In this document: positions 1 to 5,904 of the stretch, piece by piece
Layout of the letters: each line of letters begins with the position of its first letter
Numbering within the stretch: the stretch's first letter is position 1
Origin: JAAZBG01 sp964390065
GTDB taxonomy: Bacteria > Fibrobacterota > Chitinivibrionia > Chitinivibrionales > Chitinispirillaceae
Length of the DNA stretch: 13,576 nucleotides
Assembly (NCBI GenBank): GCA_964390065.1
Contig: CAYMGX010000113.1
Span: 1-13,576 of the forward strand
Direction: 5' to 3'
Notes under the pieces: generated by a model
Told to the model about the DNA's origin: nothing
Databases searched by the model: none
The model's input: only the letters and a program-made list of their open reading frames with translations
Program-made: the position numbers and the translations under genes

Positions 1-188
1 CGTTTGTATGTAATGAAGAGGGAGTAAGGTTCGCGATATTATTAACTTTGTAGGTTTTTACAAGATATCAGCGAATCGAATGTTACCTTATTATCAACAG
101 ATACAATCGTTTGTATTAATACAGAATCAGCTGATAAAAAATCATATTTCAATAGGCATTGTACAAATAGTATATAGCTGATTTTTCA
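1..188. other. AT-rich non-coding left flank
   Basis: I see no supportable gene here. A frame open from the left edge ends at a TAG at 51-53 and is too short to judge. ATACAA (101-106) and TTGTAT (111-116) form a 6-bp inverted repeat around TCGT, and CGTTTGTAT occurs both at 1-9 and at 108-116. A perfect palindrome ATCAGCTGAT lies at 126-135. None of these matches a site I can name. Confidence 0.4.
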
Positions 189-205
189 TGATCCCATAGG
201 GATCA
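189..205. repeat. REP-like hairpin, left outer
   Basis: TGATCCCATAGGGATCA is a perfect 7-bp stem (TGATCCC/GGGATCA) with the 3-nt loop ATA. It has the same architecture as the other three hairpins around the transposase gene, with the GTCCC core changed to ATCCC. Confidence 0.75.
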
Positions 206-240
206 AATATTTATAGAATACATGACAAAAAACAATCAAA

Positions 241-253
241 GTCCCGTAGGGAC
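241..253. repeat. REP-like hairpin, left inner
   Basis: GTCCCGTAGGGAC is a 5-bp stem with loop GTA, just beyond the 3' end of the transposase gene, whose stop codon is at 261-263. Its sequence is the exact reverse complement of the core of the right inner hairpin (749-761), so the two inner hairpins are inverted relative to each other. Confidence 0.8.
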
Positions 254-260
254 GATATAA

Positions 261-722
261 TTATTGTACATCATGTAAGATATATTGCACATCATAAGGA
301 ATAGAGAATTTTTCAAGGAATTCCATATACTCTTCTTTAAAACTTTTTATCGTATGGTGAGATTCCTGATTCTTTATATATTTGACAACTTGATCAATAT
401 GAGAATGAGAATAGGAAAAAGCACCATAACCCTCTTGCCACTGAAATCTTCCGTAAACCAACCGTTTGTCATTTATCCATTTCGATGAACTTCCTTTAAT
501 ATCCTGCAATAAATTCGATATCAGCTGATGTGGTTTATATCCGATTAAAATATGAATATGATTTCCAGTCCCGTTTATTACTATGAGTTTATGTTTGTTA
601 TTCTGAACAATACCCGTAATATACTTATACAATTCATCTTTCCATTCTGGCATTATGAGAGATATCCTGTTTTCAACTGCAAATACAAATTGGAGATAGA
701 TTTGTGTGAATGTGTTTGCCAT
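261..722 (-). CDS. REP-associated / IS200-like Y1 tyrosine transposase
   Basis: This is a single-strand DNA transposase of the HUH class (Transposase IS200-like / RAYT family), which cuts hairpin-containing single strands through one catalytic tyrosine. Starting at the ATG at 722 the product is 153 aa, a usual length for the family. The HUH metal motif reads NHIHILIG (His55, His57). The catalytic helix is DQVVKYIKNQ, with Tyr115 as the expected nucleophile. The N-terminus MANTFTQIYLQFVFAV is typical of the family, so I prefer this start over an ATG seven codons upstream at 743. No strong ribosome binding site is seen for either. The gene appears intact and has no accessory TnpB. Flanking REP-like hairpins support a RAYT assignment. 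Activity is inferred only. Confidence 0.9.
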   Translation of the reverse strand: MANTFTQIYLQFVFAVENRISLIMPEWKDELYKYITGIVQNNKHKLIVINGTGNHIHILIGYKPHQLISNLLQDIKGSSSKWINDKRLVYGRFQWQEGYGAFSYSHSHIDQVVKYIKNQESHHTIKSFKEEYMEFLEKFSIPYDVQYILHDVQ

Positions 723-745
723 ACAATTTAAGAACCTATGCATAT

Positions 746-764
746 ATTGTCCCTACGGGACAAT
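746..764. repeat. REP-like hairpin, right inner
   Basis: ATTGTCCCTACGGGACAAT is a perfect 8-bp stem with loop TAC, the longest of the four hairpins. Its core GTCCCTACGGGAC is the reverse complement of the left inner hairpin at 241-253. It sits immediately upstream of the transposase gene and could affect its transcription or translation. Confidence 0.8.
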
Positions 765-798
765 GGTTATATTAGTGGTTATGTTTTCTATAAATATA

Positions 799-815
799 CT
801 GTCCCTCTGGGACAG
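799..815. repeat. REP-like hairpin, right outer
   Basis: CTGTCCCTCTGGGACAG is a perfect 7-bp stem with loop TCT. It lies 34 nt beyond the right inner hairpin, mirroring the 35-nt spacing of the left pair. Confidence 0.75.
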
Positions 816-918
816 AAAAGAAAAAAATTACTTAAATCACAAAAATATAAAAGAATTACAACACTATAGTATTTAAACTGATTTTCTTACCAACAAATTC
901 TCCTGACAAGCCCCCAAT

Positions 919-1998
919 TTATTTCTTGTCTTTTTCAGCTGCTGAATCTTCCATAAATTCCCGGATTGCATCAACAACAGTATCAACGTGTAAATCCTGA
1001 AGACAATGAAACTTGACTTTTTGATTACACGATAGCGATTTTGGGCTGTAGACAAAGCATGGTGAGCAGGGAGCATTCGCAGTTAGTACTTTGTATCTGA
1101 CACCCCATGGACGAATATATGCAGGATTTGTAGGACCGATAAGTGAGAGTACAGGAGTGCCGACCGCTGCCGCAAGATGCATTAAACCGGAATCGTTTGA
1201 CAAGAAAGCATCACAGGCTTTAATCACTGATGCTACTTCGCGTATTGATTTATCTGCAACGAATGTAACACGCCCTTTTGGTGTATTGTCAAGAATGTAC
1301 TGATTGGCTTCACGTTCCTCTTTTGTGCCAAAAAGCAGGAAATGGGCATCAGGAATTTTCCTGATAGTCTCAGCAAAATATTCCATCGGCCAACGGCGGG
1401 CGATATGTCCTTTCAAAATACTTGTTCCCGCATGTACACCGATACAGTACCTGTCACCAGACAAACTTTTTTTTAATGCAACACCAGAGCCTGTTTCTGA
1501 GCTGTCAAGAGCGACATACATCGGTGGAATCGAATTTAAATCTGAAGCTATATTAAAAAAAGAAAGAAGCTTTACATTTTCCTCAACGCAGTGCAATGTG
1601 TCAATTTCGTAAATGGTCCGGTTTTTAATCCAGTTTCCCTGAGAAAAATTCATTCTCAGATACTGATGACCTATTCGGTTTGGTGCACCGGTTAAAAAAG
1701 AAACGATGTTGTAATGAATTCTGTTTGATGGATAAAAAGTAAGTGCATGCGAATGTCTGAATGACTGTTCCTGAATATAGCGGAGCAGTTCCGTTATTTT
1801 CTTAAAACCAAAAAAATCGTAGAATACGATTTTGTCAATATCGGAATTGTTTTTAAGAAGTGATGCAGTCCCTTTGTTTAATGTACAATAGGTAATCGAA
1901 TAATCAGGAAGATTTTTTTTAAGTATTCTCAGTGCAGGTGTGGTCATAAGAACATCACCCATCCCGATCATAGGAGTTATAAAAATAGATTTTTTCAT
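919..1998 (-). CDS. Glycosyltransferase family 9 (ADP-heptose:LPS heptosyltransferase-like)
   Basis: This GT-B fold enzyme is likely to transfer a heptose or similar sugar from a nucleotide donor to lipopolysaccharide core or another surface glycan at the inner face of the cytoplasmic membrane. From the ATG at 1998 it has 359 aa, normal for GT9. The N-terminal Rossmann half opens with the family signature GMGDVLMTTPALRIL (about 12-26). The donor half carries LSNDSGLMHLAAAVGTPVLSLIGPT (about 266-290, here with Asp269, Ser270, Gly271 and His274). Four cysteines (311, 314, 324, 332) form a C-terminal pattern often seen in GT9. A TTG start 13 codons upstream (2037) is possible, but those extra residues lack family similarity; neither start has a clear ribosome binding site. 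No neighbouring LPS genes are present, so the acceptor is unknown. Confidence 0.9.
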   Translation of the reverse strand: MKKSIFITPMIGMGDVLMTTPALRILKKNLPDYSITYCTLNKGTASLLKNNSDIDKIVFYDFFGFKKITELLRYIQEQSFRHSHALTFYPSNRIHYNIVSFLTGAPNRIGHQYLRMNFSQGNWIKNRTIYEIDTLHCVEENVKLLSFFNIASDLNSIPPMYVALDSSETGSGVALKKSLSGDRYCIGVHAGTSILKGHIARRWPMEYFAETIRKIPDAHFLLFGTKEEREANQYILDNTPKGRVTFVADKSIREVASVIKACDAFLSNDSGLMHLAAAVGTPVLSLIGPTNPAYIRPWGVRYKVLTANAPCSPCFVYSPKSLSCNQKVKFHCLQDLHVDTVVDAIREFMEDSAAEKDKK

Positions 1999-2037
1999 GG
2001 TATTTAGTGCGTAGTCAATGTATATGTGTGTTTCCAA

Positions 2038-2170
2038 CGACTATAATATTTTGTTGTTAAAATTCTGGCTTGAATATAAATCCCGCCCTGCAATGCAAAA
2101 AAGTTCTAAAGAAATTATTTCAACAGTTCGATAAATCTAATAAATAACACCCCCTGAAACGGAGTAACGT
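2038..2170. promoter_or_regulatory. Divergent intergenic region, GT9 gene / STAS gene
   Basis: These 133 bp separate the divergent GT9 gene (minus) and a STAS gene (plus), so promoters for both are expected here. A TATAAT box lies on the plus strand at 2042-2047 but has no matching -35 box at normal spacing. I could not assign a convincing promoter in either direction. GGAG at 2161-2164 is the ribosome binding site of the STAS gene, 6 nt before its ATG. Confidence 0.4.
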
Positions 2171-2494
2171 ATGATTACAAGAAAAGATGAAAATACACTG
2201 ATGATTGATATGCCGGCTTATTTAACAATGGACGATCTCGGAAAAGTTATGACCAAAGTAATGCGTCTGATGGTTTTGCCAAATGCAATTTGCATTATTA
2301 ATATGTCTGATGTACACAATGTCTATAATGCCACAATTCAGTTTTTACTGAGAATTAATGACAGGGCCAAAAGGCTTGAGAATGAAGTTTTTATAATCAA
2401 TGCAAATACTCAGGTTTGTAATGCATTAAATAATGCCGGGATAAATGAAAAGATTTTTATCTGCGAAAATTATCTGGCAGAAGCAGTAGCGTAA
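2171..2494 (+). CDS. Small STAS-like protein lacking the phospho-acceptor serine
   Basis: This 107-aa protein appears to be a single STAS domain, the fold of anti-sigma factor antagonists such as SpoIIAA/RsbV. The pattern is a beta strand, helix, strand ending in IINMSDVHNVYN, a helix starting ATIQFLLRINDRAKRL, a strand EVFIINAN, then the QVCNALNNAGINEKIFI helix-strand typical of the STAS C-terminal half. In ordinary antagonists the strand-helix junction reads D-S-[ST/G]; here the aligned residues are Asn53-Ala54-Thr55. The phosphorylatable serine is therefore missing, and switch behaviour by phosphorylation at that site is unlikely, unless Thr55 substitutes. The start is fixed by GGAG 6 nt upstream of the ATG. 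It may be a distant paralogue of the next STAS gene (3110-3607). The family call rests on pattern and has moderate certainty. Confidence 0.7.
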   Translation: MITRKDENTLMIDMPAYLTMDDLGKVMTKVMRLMVLPNAICIINMSDVHNVYNATIQFLLRINDRAKRLENEVFIINANTQVCNALNNAGINEKIFICENYLAEAVA

Positions 2495-2516
2495 TGGGAC
2501 GGCAGGGAGATTAAAA

Positions 2517-2540
2517 TTAAGGTTAAGGTTAAGGTTAAGG
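2517..2540. repeat. Tandem hexamer TTAAGG, four copies
   Basis: Four perfect copies of TTAAGG lie 22 bp after the stop codon of the preceding STAS gene. The last copies form the left arm of a hairpin with a downstream AACCTTAACC stretch. Perfect hexamer arrays can change copy number by slipped-strand replication. Confidence 0.85.
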
Positions 2541-2578
2541 TTGAGAAAGAAAAAGAATCCTTACTTCAACCTTAACCT
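2532..2578 (+). terminator. Possible transcript-end hairpin after the STAS gene
   Basis: AGGTTAAGGTTGA (2532-2544) pairs with TCAACCTTAACCT (2566-2578), a 13-bp perfect stem with a 21-nt purine-rich loop. It stands 37 bp after the STAS stop codon, so it could end or stabilise that transcript. No T-tract follows directly, so it is not a standard intrinsic terminator. It may be a by-product of hexamer repeats. Confidence 0.35.
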
Positions 2579-2584
2579 AAACAT

Positions 2585-2602
2585 CATTCTCATTCTCATT
2601 CT
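2585..2602. repeat. Tandem hexamer CATTCT, three copies
   Basis: Three perfect CATTCT copies are followed at once by CATCATCA. This second hexamer type lies 44 bp after the TTAAGG array, which makes the 2517-2610 stretch a compound simple-sequence tract. Confidence 0.8.
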
Positions 2603-3109
2603 CATCATCAATTCTGCAATCTTATCTTTTTTTATTAAAAATGATATCGTATCATCGTTTGTCTCATGTAAATGAGTATCTGTTAAAAATCACAATGTTA
2701 ACTTAAATTAGTTAAATATTAAATTTTTATTTAAAAGTTGTGATACGTATTCTATATTAGAATGAGCTGTTCGTATATCATGTAAAAGTGCAGTTTAGTA
2801 ATGCTCTTTTCAGATGGATACGATGTGGAATTGCTGTGTTTATTAACTTTTTGCATTACAGGACATTTTAAGAAAATAATACCTTTATTATACATGTCAT
2901 ACCCGGAACATCAACATCACACAAAGTTTTGAATTTTCTTGATTTAACAACGGAGTTCATAGTAACCTTATAAGAGATTTCATAATCCGTTTTATTAAAA
3001 AGGCTAAATGAACTCTTTCTGAGGTAAGCTGTTGTTTAAACTGTAAAATTATTCTGATAAGCAGGAATTTTAAAAAATTCTTTATCGGAAGTAAACAATG
3101 GAGTGAACA

Positions 3110-3607
3110 ATGCCAAGGGGATCAATAAATTATTCGCTCGCTGAAACGTACGCAGTTATAAAACTGAGCGGGAAAGTTACCTGGGAAGTTAGTATTGAAC
3201 TAAATACACTGTTTCAGTGCCTTTTAGGCGAGGATAACATAAAAACGACCTTTATTGATTGTGCTGACACCGAGTATATGGACAGCACAATGCTTGGTAT
3301 TCTTGTTCATTTCAAACGCAAATCAGAGAATGAACACACACAAGTAGTTCTGTCTGCTCCATCAGAAGTGTGTTTAAATCTTTTCAATGATGTAGGACTT
3401 AATAAGGTTTTTGACATTCAGGATGATCGTCCGAAGACTGAATCTGAATTCAGAGAATTGCCACTTGGTAAAGATGTTACGACTGCTGATATTGAGTATC
3501 TGATAAAAAAAGCACACGAAGAACTGATGTCACTCAGTGAAAAAAACAGGGCTATTTTTTCACCCGTTGTTAACATTTTTAATATTAAGCCTAAAAGCCG
3601 TCGATAA
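3110..3607 (+). CDS. STAS-domain protein (anti-sigma factor antagonist-like) with C-terminal extension
   Basis: This 165-aa protein has an N-terminal STAS domain (about 5-105) and a hydrophilic C-terminal extension of about 55 residues. The STAS signature reads FIDCADTEYMDSTMLGILV: Asp58-Ser59-Thr60 matches the phosphorylation site of SpoIIAA/RsbV proteins, so it could act in a partner switch with a kinase of the SpoIIAB/RsbW type. The second half, APSEVCLNLFNDVGLNKVFDI, is typical of STAS. The extension (including DIEYLIKKAHEELMSLSEKN) is probably helical and I do not recognise it. GGAG at 3100-3103 lies 6 nt before the ATG and decides the start. No kinase, phosphatase or sigma factor is adjacent. 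Its partner is unknown. Confidence 0.85.
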   Translation: MPRGSINYSLAETYAVIKLSGKVTWEVSIELNTLFQCLLGEDNIKTTFIDCADTEYMDSTMLGILVHFKRKSENEHTQVVLSAPSEVCLNLFNDVGLNKVFDIQDDRPKTESEFRELPLGKDVTTADIEYLIKKAHEELMSLSEKNRAIFSPVVNIFNIKPKSRR

Positions 3608-3713
3608 CACAGGTTCAGAACACACCAACACCATAAATAGTCTCCGTTCAGACCAACCAGATCCGCAGTACTTATAAATGCTGTTCATACACACTGAAGA
3701 CAGAAATCACTTC

Positions 3714-4730
3714 TCAGATAATATCAATTTTTAAATGATTATAAACATGCCAGAGCATTGCTTCCGCTTTATTAAAAGGAAATCCGGGAAGCTCGCTGCC
3801 TATCTCGTTGTATTTATCAAGAGGGACAATCCTGAACTCGAATTTTCCGTTTTGTTCCCACCGGTGTACATAGGTGGGATGGTATTTTATTCGTCCGAGT
3901 TTCCAACAGCCCGATATTTCAGATATTTCAATGTCAAGAATTACACCGGTATCACGTAACGGATCGCGCTGATTAGAAAGAAAGTTTCCTATCGAGTATA
4001 TGATAAAAAATTTACCCGATGGATCTTCAATTGATGGCTGCACGATATGAGGGTGGTTTCCAAGAATGATATCAGAACCAAGATCGCGGAGTTTCTTTAC
4101 ATACGTAACCTGGTCGCGATCGGGCATAGTAAGATATTCCTCACCGGCATGAAGACCTGTAATAATAATGTCTGCACCGCGCTTGCGCATATTGTCAATA
4201 TCTGCTTTGATCAGTTCAAAGTCAATCATATTGATAAGCCATTTTTTACATGATGGAACCGGATGTTCATTGGTGCCATAGGTGTAGGAATTAATCCCTA
4301 ATTTTACGAAATCAAAGTCAAGGACAATATTACGTACTGATGGATCTGCCGTATCTGATGTCCCTGCGACGTGAAGTGAACGCTTACGAATCGCATCAAT
4401 GGTTGCGAGGATTCCAGCTTCACCATAATCAGCCGCATGATTATTCGCAGTACTTACAATTGTAAAACCGCAATCAACAACCGCATCCAGAAGTTCTTCC
4501 GGCGCATTAAATTCCGGATAGCCTTTGTACCCGTGATGAATACCGGAGATTGTTGTTTCGAGATTACAGATTGCAACATCCGCTCCCTTTATATAGTTCT
4601 TTACATATTGAAACATCGGTTTAAAATCGTATGTTTTATCTGCAATGTTATGCGCAGACAGTATACAGGCATCATGAATTAAAAGATCACCTGCTGCTAT
4701 CAGGCGGATAGACCGCTTTTGTGGTGTCAT
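3714..4730 (-). CDS. CapA-family metallophosphatase-fold protein, no signal peptide
   Basis: This 338-aa protein belongs to the CapA / PgsA family, named after a poly-gamma-glutamate capsule protein and built on a calcineurin-like metallophosphoesterase fold. Family motifs appear in order: AAGDLLIHD (Gly14-Asp15), CNLETT (Asn57-Glu59), FNAPEE, TANNHAAD (Asn97-His98), GLHAGEEY (His194), GNHPHIVQP (His226, His228) and YSIGNF (245-250). These are the residues expected to bind metal. The Trp of the usual HWG motif is Ala195. The protein begins just before the first core strand, so it has no signal peptide and no membrane segment and is predicted cytosolic, unlike its neighbour. Its ATG lies inside the end of the upstream capA-like gene (44-bp overlap), suggesting coupled translation. 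The substrate is unknown. No capsule polymerase genes (CapB/CapC) are present. Confidence 0.88.
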   Translation of the reverse strand: MTPQKRSIRLIAAGDLLIHDACILSAHNIADKTYDFKPMFQYVKNYIKGADVAICNLETTISGIHHGYKGYPEFNAPEELLDAVVDCGFTIVSTANNHAADYGEAGILATIDAIRKRSLHVAGTSDTADPSVRNIVLDFDFVKLGINSYTYGTNEHPVPSCKKWLINMIDFELIKADIDNMRKRGADIIITGLHAGEEYLTMPDRDQVTYVKKLRDLGSDIILGNHPHIVQPSIEDPSGKFFIIYSIGNFLSNQRDPLRDTGVILDIEISEISGCWKLGRIKYHPTYVHRWEQNGKFEFRIVPLDKYNEIGSELPGFPFNKAEAMLWHVYNHLKIDII

Positions 4731-5889
4731 AGAAAAATATCCCGTTCATTGAATTCAGATGTTTTATAAAGAATGGGAGCGTATCCATTTTTGAATACCA
4801 GTTGGCGGGATACTGTGATGGTAGTGATTTTATAACAGTACTGTCAAGTGGAAGAACTGTGTAGCGCTGCTTTAATATATCAGTCCATGTAATGACACTT
4901 AAAACATTAATGTGAGCATCAGTAATTTTAAAAAGAGAATCACCCGGCATCTTTCTAACCGTAATATCTGCAATACCTCCAATGTCCCTGTTATTACCTT
5001 TTTGTGAACTATAAAAGTTTCCAAGACTGAACACCACAAAACGGTTGTTTGCAGTATCGAACACTGCCGGTTGAAGAACATGCGGGTGATGACCTATTAC
5101 AATCTGAACATCATTACGCCAGAGGAACTGCACAAGCGATTTCTGTTCTCCGGATGGGTTCATTTGGTATTCATCTCCGAAATGCATTACTGCAATTAAA
5201 ATATCCGCTTTTTCGGCTTTTATTGAATTAATTTCATTGAGAATTTTTATTGTATCAATAGTATTGATATAACGGGAAGTGCGACTGTTCAATGTACCAT
5301 TAATTCCATAGGTATACGCAAGAACACCAACTTTGCATCCCTTGATCACTGTCATGATATGGCGCTTATGTGGAACTGTGTCGGTGAACGTTCCTGTATG
5401 AAGAAATCCTATTGAATCGATGTGATGTAATGTGTTTTTTAATCCTTTTAGCCCTTTGTCAAATGAGTGATTATTACAGGTGGTCAACAAGTCGAATCCG
5501 ATTTCTTTCAAATCATTCGCAAGAACCTGCGGTGCATTAAAGGTTGGATAACCACTTATACCAAAACTGTCACCGGCGATTACAGTTTCAAGGTTACCGA
5601 TTGTAAGATCAGCAGATTGTAAATAGGGTGCGACAAGTTCAAATGAGGGTAGAAAGTCGTATTTTTTTGCGGTTTTTACTTTTGCTGCATTGATAACGGA
5701 CGCATGAGTCATAATATCACCAGTACATAAAATGCGGATAGTAACCGCTGTATCGGGTGTAACTGATAGTGATGCAGGAGTTGTTAATGTTGTACCGGAA
5801 TCACTTTGTGCTCTGCTGTCAATCAAAAACAATACCGCGATTGATATTGTACACAGGAATATATTCTTTATGTAAAAAGATGTTCTCAT
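4687..5889 (-). CDS. Exported CapA-family metallophosphatase-fold protein
   Basis: This is a 400-aa CapA-family protein. The N-terminus MRTSFYIKN-IFLCTISIAVLFLID is a signal peptide with a likely signal peptidase I site after SRA (about residue 27), followed by a Ser/Thr/Pro-rich linker to about residue 48. The core then has CTGDIMTHA (Gly57-Asp58), GNLETVI (99-101), FNAP, TTCNNHSFD (139-141), MHFGDEY (His236), GHHPHVLQP (His267, His270) and FSLGNF (287-292). The metal-binding set looks complete. It is expected in the periplasm or on the outer surface. The gene starts 15 bp after rapA stops, with a weak AGAAG ribosome binding site, and overlaps the next CapA gene by 44 bp. The pair probably arose by tandem duplication. 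Its real substrate (polyglutamate, peptidoglycan or another glycan) cannot be told. Confidence 0.9.
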   Translation of the reverse strand: MRTSFYIKNIFLCTISIAVLFLIDSRAQSDSGTTLTTPASLSVTPDTAVTIRILCTGDIMTHASVINAAKVKTAKKYDFLPSFELVAPYLQSADLTIGNLETVIAGDSFGISGYPTFNAPQVLANDLKEIGFDLLTTCNNHSFDKGLKGLKNTLHHIDSIGFLHTGTFTDTVPHKRHIMTVIKGCKVGVLAYTYGINGTLNSRTSRYINTIDTIKILNEINSIKAEKADILIAVMHFGDEYQMNPSGEQKSLVQFLWRNDVQIVIGHHPHVLQPAVFDTANNRFVVFSLGNFYSSQKGNNRDIGGIADITVRKMPGDSLFKITDAHINVLSVITWTDILKQRYTVLPLDSTVIKSLPSQYPANWYSKMDTLPFFIKHLNSMNGIFFYDTTKAVYPPDSSR

Positions 5890-5904
5890 AGTATCTTCTG
5901 TTAC

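Larger units (their letters stand above)
189..815. mobile_element. RAYT / IS200-like element with inverted two-hairpin ends
   Basis: A single tyrosine-transposase gene is bracketed by two hairpins on each side. The left unit (189-253) and the right unit (746-815) are imperfect inverted copies: read on the opposite strand, the right unit aligns with the left through both hairpins and the AT-rich spacer, including a shared TATTTATAGAA-like stretch. Spacing between the hairpins is about 35 nt on both sides. This resembles the known pairing of REP-associated tyrosine transposases with REP/BIME palindromes, where the enzyme recognises and nicks single-stranded hairpins. The exact ends and target site cannot be set from one copy, and no target duplication is expected for this class. 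Whether it is a mobile element or a domesticated gene with its own REP sites is open. Confidence 0.7.
2495..3109. other. 615-bp AT-rich intergenic region with repeats and hairpins
   Basis: No gene is supported here; the longest small frame (2801-2932, 43 codons) lacks a ribosome binding site. It contains the TTAAGG and CATTCT repeats listed separately. There is a palindrome ATGATATCGTATCAT at 2641-2655 and a small CTCAT/ATGAG hairpin at 2663-2676. An 8-bp inverted repeat pairs GAGTTCAT (2953-2960) with ATGAACTC (3008-3015) across 47 nt. The right end must hold the promoter and leader of the STAS gene at 3110, but I found no good -35/-10 pair. Confidence 0.5.

Noticed and set aside
3..53. Short plus-strand frame entering from the left edge and ending at TAG (51-53)
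   Set aside because: Only 16 codons are visible and nothing recognisable can be read. It could be the end of a gene but this is not supportable.
189..815. The repeated hairpins as a CRISPR array
   Set aside because: Only four short palindromes with different spacers and orientations, centred on a transposase gene; no Cas genes and no regular direct repeats.
2641..2655. Palindrome ATGATATCGTATCAT as a phage or integron attachment site
   Set aside because: No integrase, no second copy and no insertion boundary are present; AT-rich palindromes of this size occur by chance.
2801..2932. 43-codon plus-strand frame in the intergenic region
   Set aside because: No ribosome binding site, no recognisable sequence, and an open stretch of this size is expected by chance.
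2171..3607. The two neighbouring STAS genes as one stressosome or partner-switch operon
   Set aside because: They are separated by 615 bp with repeats and hairpins, and no kinase, phosphatase or sigma factor gene is present.
3714..5889. The two CapA-like genes as one gene broken by a frameshift
   Set aside because: Each frame contains the full ordered set of family motifs, so these are two complete paralogues.
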